NCBI GenBank assembly: GCA_018609965.1
Contig: JAHENP010000280.1
Span: 1 to 7,896 of the forward strand
Length of the DNA stretch: 7,896 nucleotides
Origin: Haloferacaceae archaeon
GTDB taxonomy: Archaea; Halobacteriota; Halobacteria; Halobacteriales; Haloferacaceae
Reading direction: 5' to 3'
The notes below the pieces were generated by a model. It did not search any database, had not been told where the DNA came from, and saw only the letters and a list, made by a program, of their open reading frames with translations. The translations under genes were made by a program, and so were the position numbers. Of this stretch, positions 6,871-7,896 are shown in pieces; within the stretch, counting starts at the first letter, position 1, and every line of letters starts with the position of its first letter.

Positions 6871-6894
6871 GTAGTGGGCTGTGGCGGCCACCCC

Positions 6895-6900
6895 GATAAC
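6895..6900 (-). promoter_or_regulatory. TATA-like element for the TVP38-family gene
   Basis: Minus-strand GTTATC, 25-30 bases before the GTG at 6870. It supports the shorter start codon and a leaderless transcript. The match to the haloarchaeal consensus is moderate. Confidence 0.4.
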
Positions 6901-6985
6901 TCCCGTGTTCGTGTCGCCCTCGACAGCGATGTCACCGACCGTGGTGGTGTGTGCCACCGTGCCGTCTGGCGGTCGAATGAGAACG

Positions 6986-6992
6986 CTTAAAT
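6986..6992 (+). promoter_or_regulatory. TATA box of the tRNA-Tyr gene
   Basis: CTTAAAT lies 27-33 bases before the first base of the mature tRNA at 7019, the normal archaeal position for a stable-RNA promoter. It is the strongest TATA match seen in the window. The element is nearly symmetric (ATTTAAG on the other strand), so it could in principle also fire leftward. Confidence 0.7.
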
Positions 6993-7018
6993 CCGATTCG
7001 GCGGTTACGTTGTCGTGT

Positions 7019-7092
7019 CCGCCCTTAGCTCAGACTGGTAGAGCAGCCGACTGTAGATCGGCTTGCCCCCCGTTCAAATCGGGGAGGGCGGA
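7019..7092 (+). tRNA. tRNA-Tyr (anticodon GTA)
   Basis: A complete cloverleaf of 74 bases. The acceptor stem CCGCCCT (7019-7025) pairs perfectly with AGGGCGG (7085-7091), with discriminator A at 7092. The D stem is GCTC/GAGC (7028-7031, 7041-7044). The anticodon stem GCCGA/TCGGC encloses loop CTGTAGA with anticodon GTA at 7053-7055. The variable loop is five bases, and the T stem CCCCG/CGGGG (7068-7072, 7080-7084) encloses TTCAAAT. CCA is not encoded and there is no intron. The C1-G72 first pair is the archaeal tRNA-Tyr identity pair. Downstream lies a second, broken copy of its 3' half (7123-7187). Confidence 0.97.
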
Positions 7093-7122
7093 TTTCTTGA
7101 CGAGCGAATGAAGTGAGTGAGA

Positions 7123-7187
7123 GGCTTGCCACCCGCTCCCGCGAGCGGAGCGAGCGGAGAGACCGAATTCAAATCGGGGAAGGCGGA
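7123..7187 (+). repeat. Split duplicate of the tRNA-Tyr 3' half (att-like remnant)
   Basis: Two pieces reproduce tRNA-Tyr positions 7060-7092. Piece one (7123-7138) matches 7060-7075 at 14 of 16 bases. Piece two (7168-7187, TTCAAATCGGGGAAGGCGGA) matches 7073-7092 at 19 of 20 bases. Counted once, 30 of the 33 tRNA bases are retained. The pieces are separated by about 29-32 extra bases with a small hairpin overlapping the junction (CCGCTC 7133-7138, GAGCGG 7143-7148). No 5' half is present, so it cannot be a functional tRNA. A tRNA 3'-end copy directly behind the intact gene is the classic trace of integrase-mediated insertion; the inserted segment suggests later decay. No integrase is seen in the window. 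Confidence 0.7.
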
Positions 7188-7563
7188 CGTTCTCGCCGGA
7201 CCACACAACTGCGAAGCGACTCAACTCGGCGAGTATCGGCTGCTCGGTGTTCTGTGACACACCCTGGGGAGACAGGTTTTCTGTCCCAACAGTCCCCACA
7301 GACGTAGAAACGCACGTCGCGTCCGGTCCCAGCTAACAAGCGACCGTCAACTAACACACTGACCTGTGGCAGCTTGACCGAGGTAGTATTTCACTGTAAG
7401 TACACAGCTATGGAGTCTATCGAAATGAACAATCTAAGTGATCACGGGTCTAATCGTGTTGAAATGGTTGTTGTAGTAATTCTACCGGACGGGCTGTAAC
7501 CACAAACAGGATGGGAGTACTGTACACGATAGTCCAAAGTACTACCCTCTCGTCGGTTAGCAT
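7188..7563. other. 376-base AT-enriched spacer without a secure gene
   Basis: Hand counting gives 78 G+C of 180 bases (43%) for 7381-7560, far below the surrounding coding DNA. The spacer holds an imperfect nested hairpin (TGGGGA 7265-7270 with TCCCCA 7293-7298, enclosing GACAG 7271-7275 with CTGTC 7281-7285) and an inverted repeat close to the next gene (GGGAGTACT 7513-7521 with AGTACTACCC 7538-7547, one bulge). A 29-codon frame starts at ATG 7410 and ends at TAA 7497-7499; it lacks a recognisable family and is not called as a gene. A minus-strand Cys-rich frame (start at 7357 or 7315, stop at 7169) is also left uncalled. Confidence 0.6.
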
Positions 7564-7896
7564 GTGCAGTCACAGCTATCCGATGGGATCACCTACGAGA
7601 CGGAGCAGGGGGTCGGAATCTGGACGATCGACAGTTTGACAGAGACGATGGAGTCGGGCGCACTCGACGAGGCAGAGTCACACTTCCGTGAGGCGGCCGG
7701 TGACCCGGCGATGAACGGCTGTGTCGTCGTGATCAAAGACACGTCCGACGTGGGACCGGACGTGTTGGATCGCGTCAACGACAACTGGACGACGTTGGGC
7801 GAAGAGACCGGGATCGACCGGACGGCGTACGTCTCCGACGGCATTGCCAAGATGGCAATTTCGAGCAAGAACGAGGCCGAGGGGATGGAGTCGAAA
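7564..7896 (+). CDS. Conserved haloarchaeal protein, possibly STAS-like (partial, C-terminus cut by window edge)
   Basis: 111 codons are visible, open to the end of the window. The GTG at 7564 follows an in-frame TAG (7558-7560) by one codon, so it is the first possible start; the next Met is residue 29. The protein is acidic, as expected of a haloarchaeal cytosolic protein: SDGITYETEQGVGIWTID (6-23), a helix-like DEAESHFREAAGD (35-47), a hydrophobic strand CVVVIKDTSD (53-62), VLDRVNDNWTTLGEETGIDR (67-86) and AYVSDGIAKMAISSKNE (88-104). The alternation of strands and helices, and resemblance to haloarchaeal proteins I remember with similar NDxW and AYVxDGI stretches, suggest an SpoIIAA/STAS-type fold, but I am not sure of this. 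No catalytic motif is seen. There is no signal peptide or membrane helix in the visible part. Whether it belongs to the chromosome proper or to an integrated segment is open. Confidence 0.8.
   Translation, partial: MQSQLSDGITYETEQGVGIWTIDSLTETMESGALDEAESHFREAAGDPAMNGCVVVIKDTSDVGPDVLDRVNDNWTTLGEETGIDRTAYVSDGIAKMAISSKNEAEGMESK

Noticed and set aside
7123..7187. A second functional tRNA or intron-bearing tRNA
   Set aside because: There is no 5' half, no D arm and no anticodon arm; only the 3' half is recognisable and it is interrupted.
7030..7299. Minus-strand 89-codon frame across the tRNA
   Set aside because: It is antisense through the intact tRNA-Tyr gene, and its similarity to itself comes from the tRNA duplication.
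7593..7868. Minus-strand 91-codon frame
   Set aside because: Antisense to the partial gene starting at 7564, which has the acidic, structured product typical of a haloarchaeal protein.

Overview
The window reads as chromosome of an extremely halophilic archaeon (class Halobacteria). The coding DNA is GC-rich (72% in one hand-counted 60-base line, 5341-5400), the proteins are rich in Asp and Glu, and starts are often GTG. Several genes have a TATA-like element about 25-30 bases before the start codon and no Shine-Dalgarno sequence, as expected for leaderless haloarchaeal transcripts. The protein families fit as well: the CTP-dependent archaeal riboflavin kinase fused to a DNA-binding domain, and a DUF92 membrane protein.

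Layout. (1) 1-1303, minus strand: a riboflavin operon, ribK (rbkR type) then ribB, overlapping by 4 bases; ribB runs off the left edge. A perfect 16-base palindrome sits upstream of the ribK promoter and is a candidate autoregulatory operator. (2) 1494-2786, plus strand: an MTA/SAH deaminase-type amidohydrolase (mtaD-like). (3) 2787-3255: a 469-base gene-free spacer between convergent genes, full of repeats and hairpins: three 31-32-base tandem units, two strong inverted repeats, dispersed 24-base repeats, a G-rich hexamer array and a terminator-like hairpin. (4) 3256-4215, minus strand: a succinylglutamate desuccinylase/aspartoacylase-family protein whose usual first zinc-binding His is Asp. 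(5) 4315-6176, plus strand: a DUF92 (phytyl-phosphate-kinase-like) membrane protein whose stop codon overlaps the start of a GNAT acetyltransferase. (6) 6208-6870, minus strand: a TVP38/TMEM64 (VTT) membrane protein. (7) 7019-7092: a complete tRNA-Tyr(GTA) with a good TATA box. (8) 7093-7563: an unusual non-coding stretch holding a second, split copy of the 3' half of that tRNA and an AT-rich patch (43% GC by hand count over 7381-7560). This looks like a decayed integration site. (9) 7564-7896: the first 111 codons of a conserved haloarchaeal protein of uncertain function, cut by the right edge.

Most of the window is ordinary housekeeping DNA with tight gene pairs. The parts most worth a second look are the ribK palindrome, the Asp-for-His change in the aspartoacylase-like protein, and the tRNA-Tyr duplication with the AT-rich patch behind it. 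I did not find a convincing new multi-gene system.
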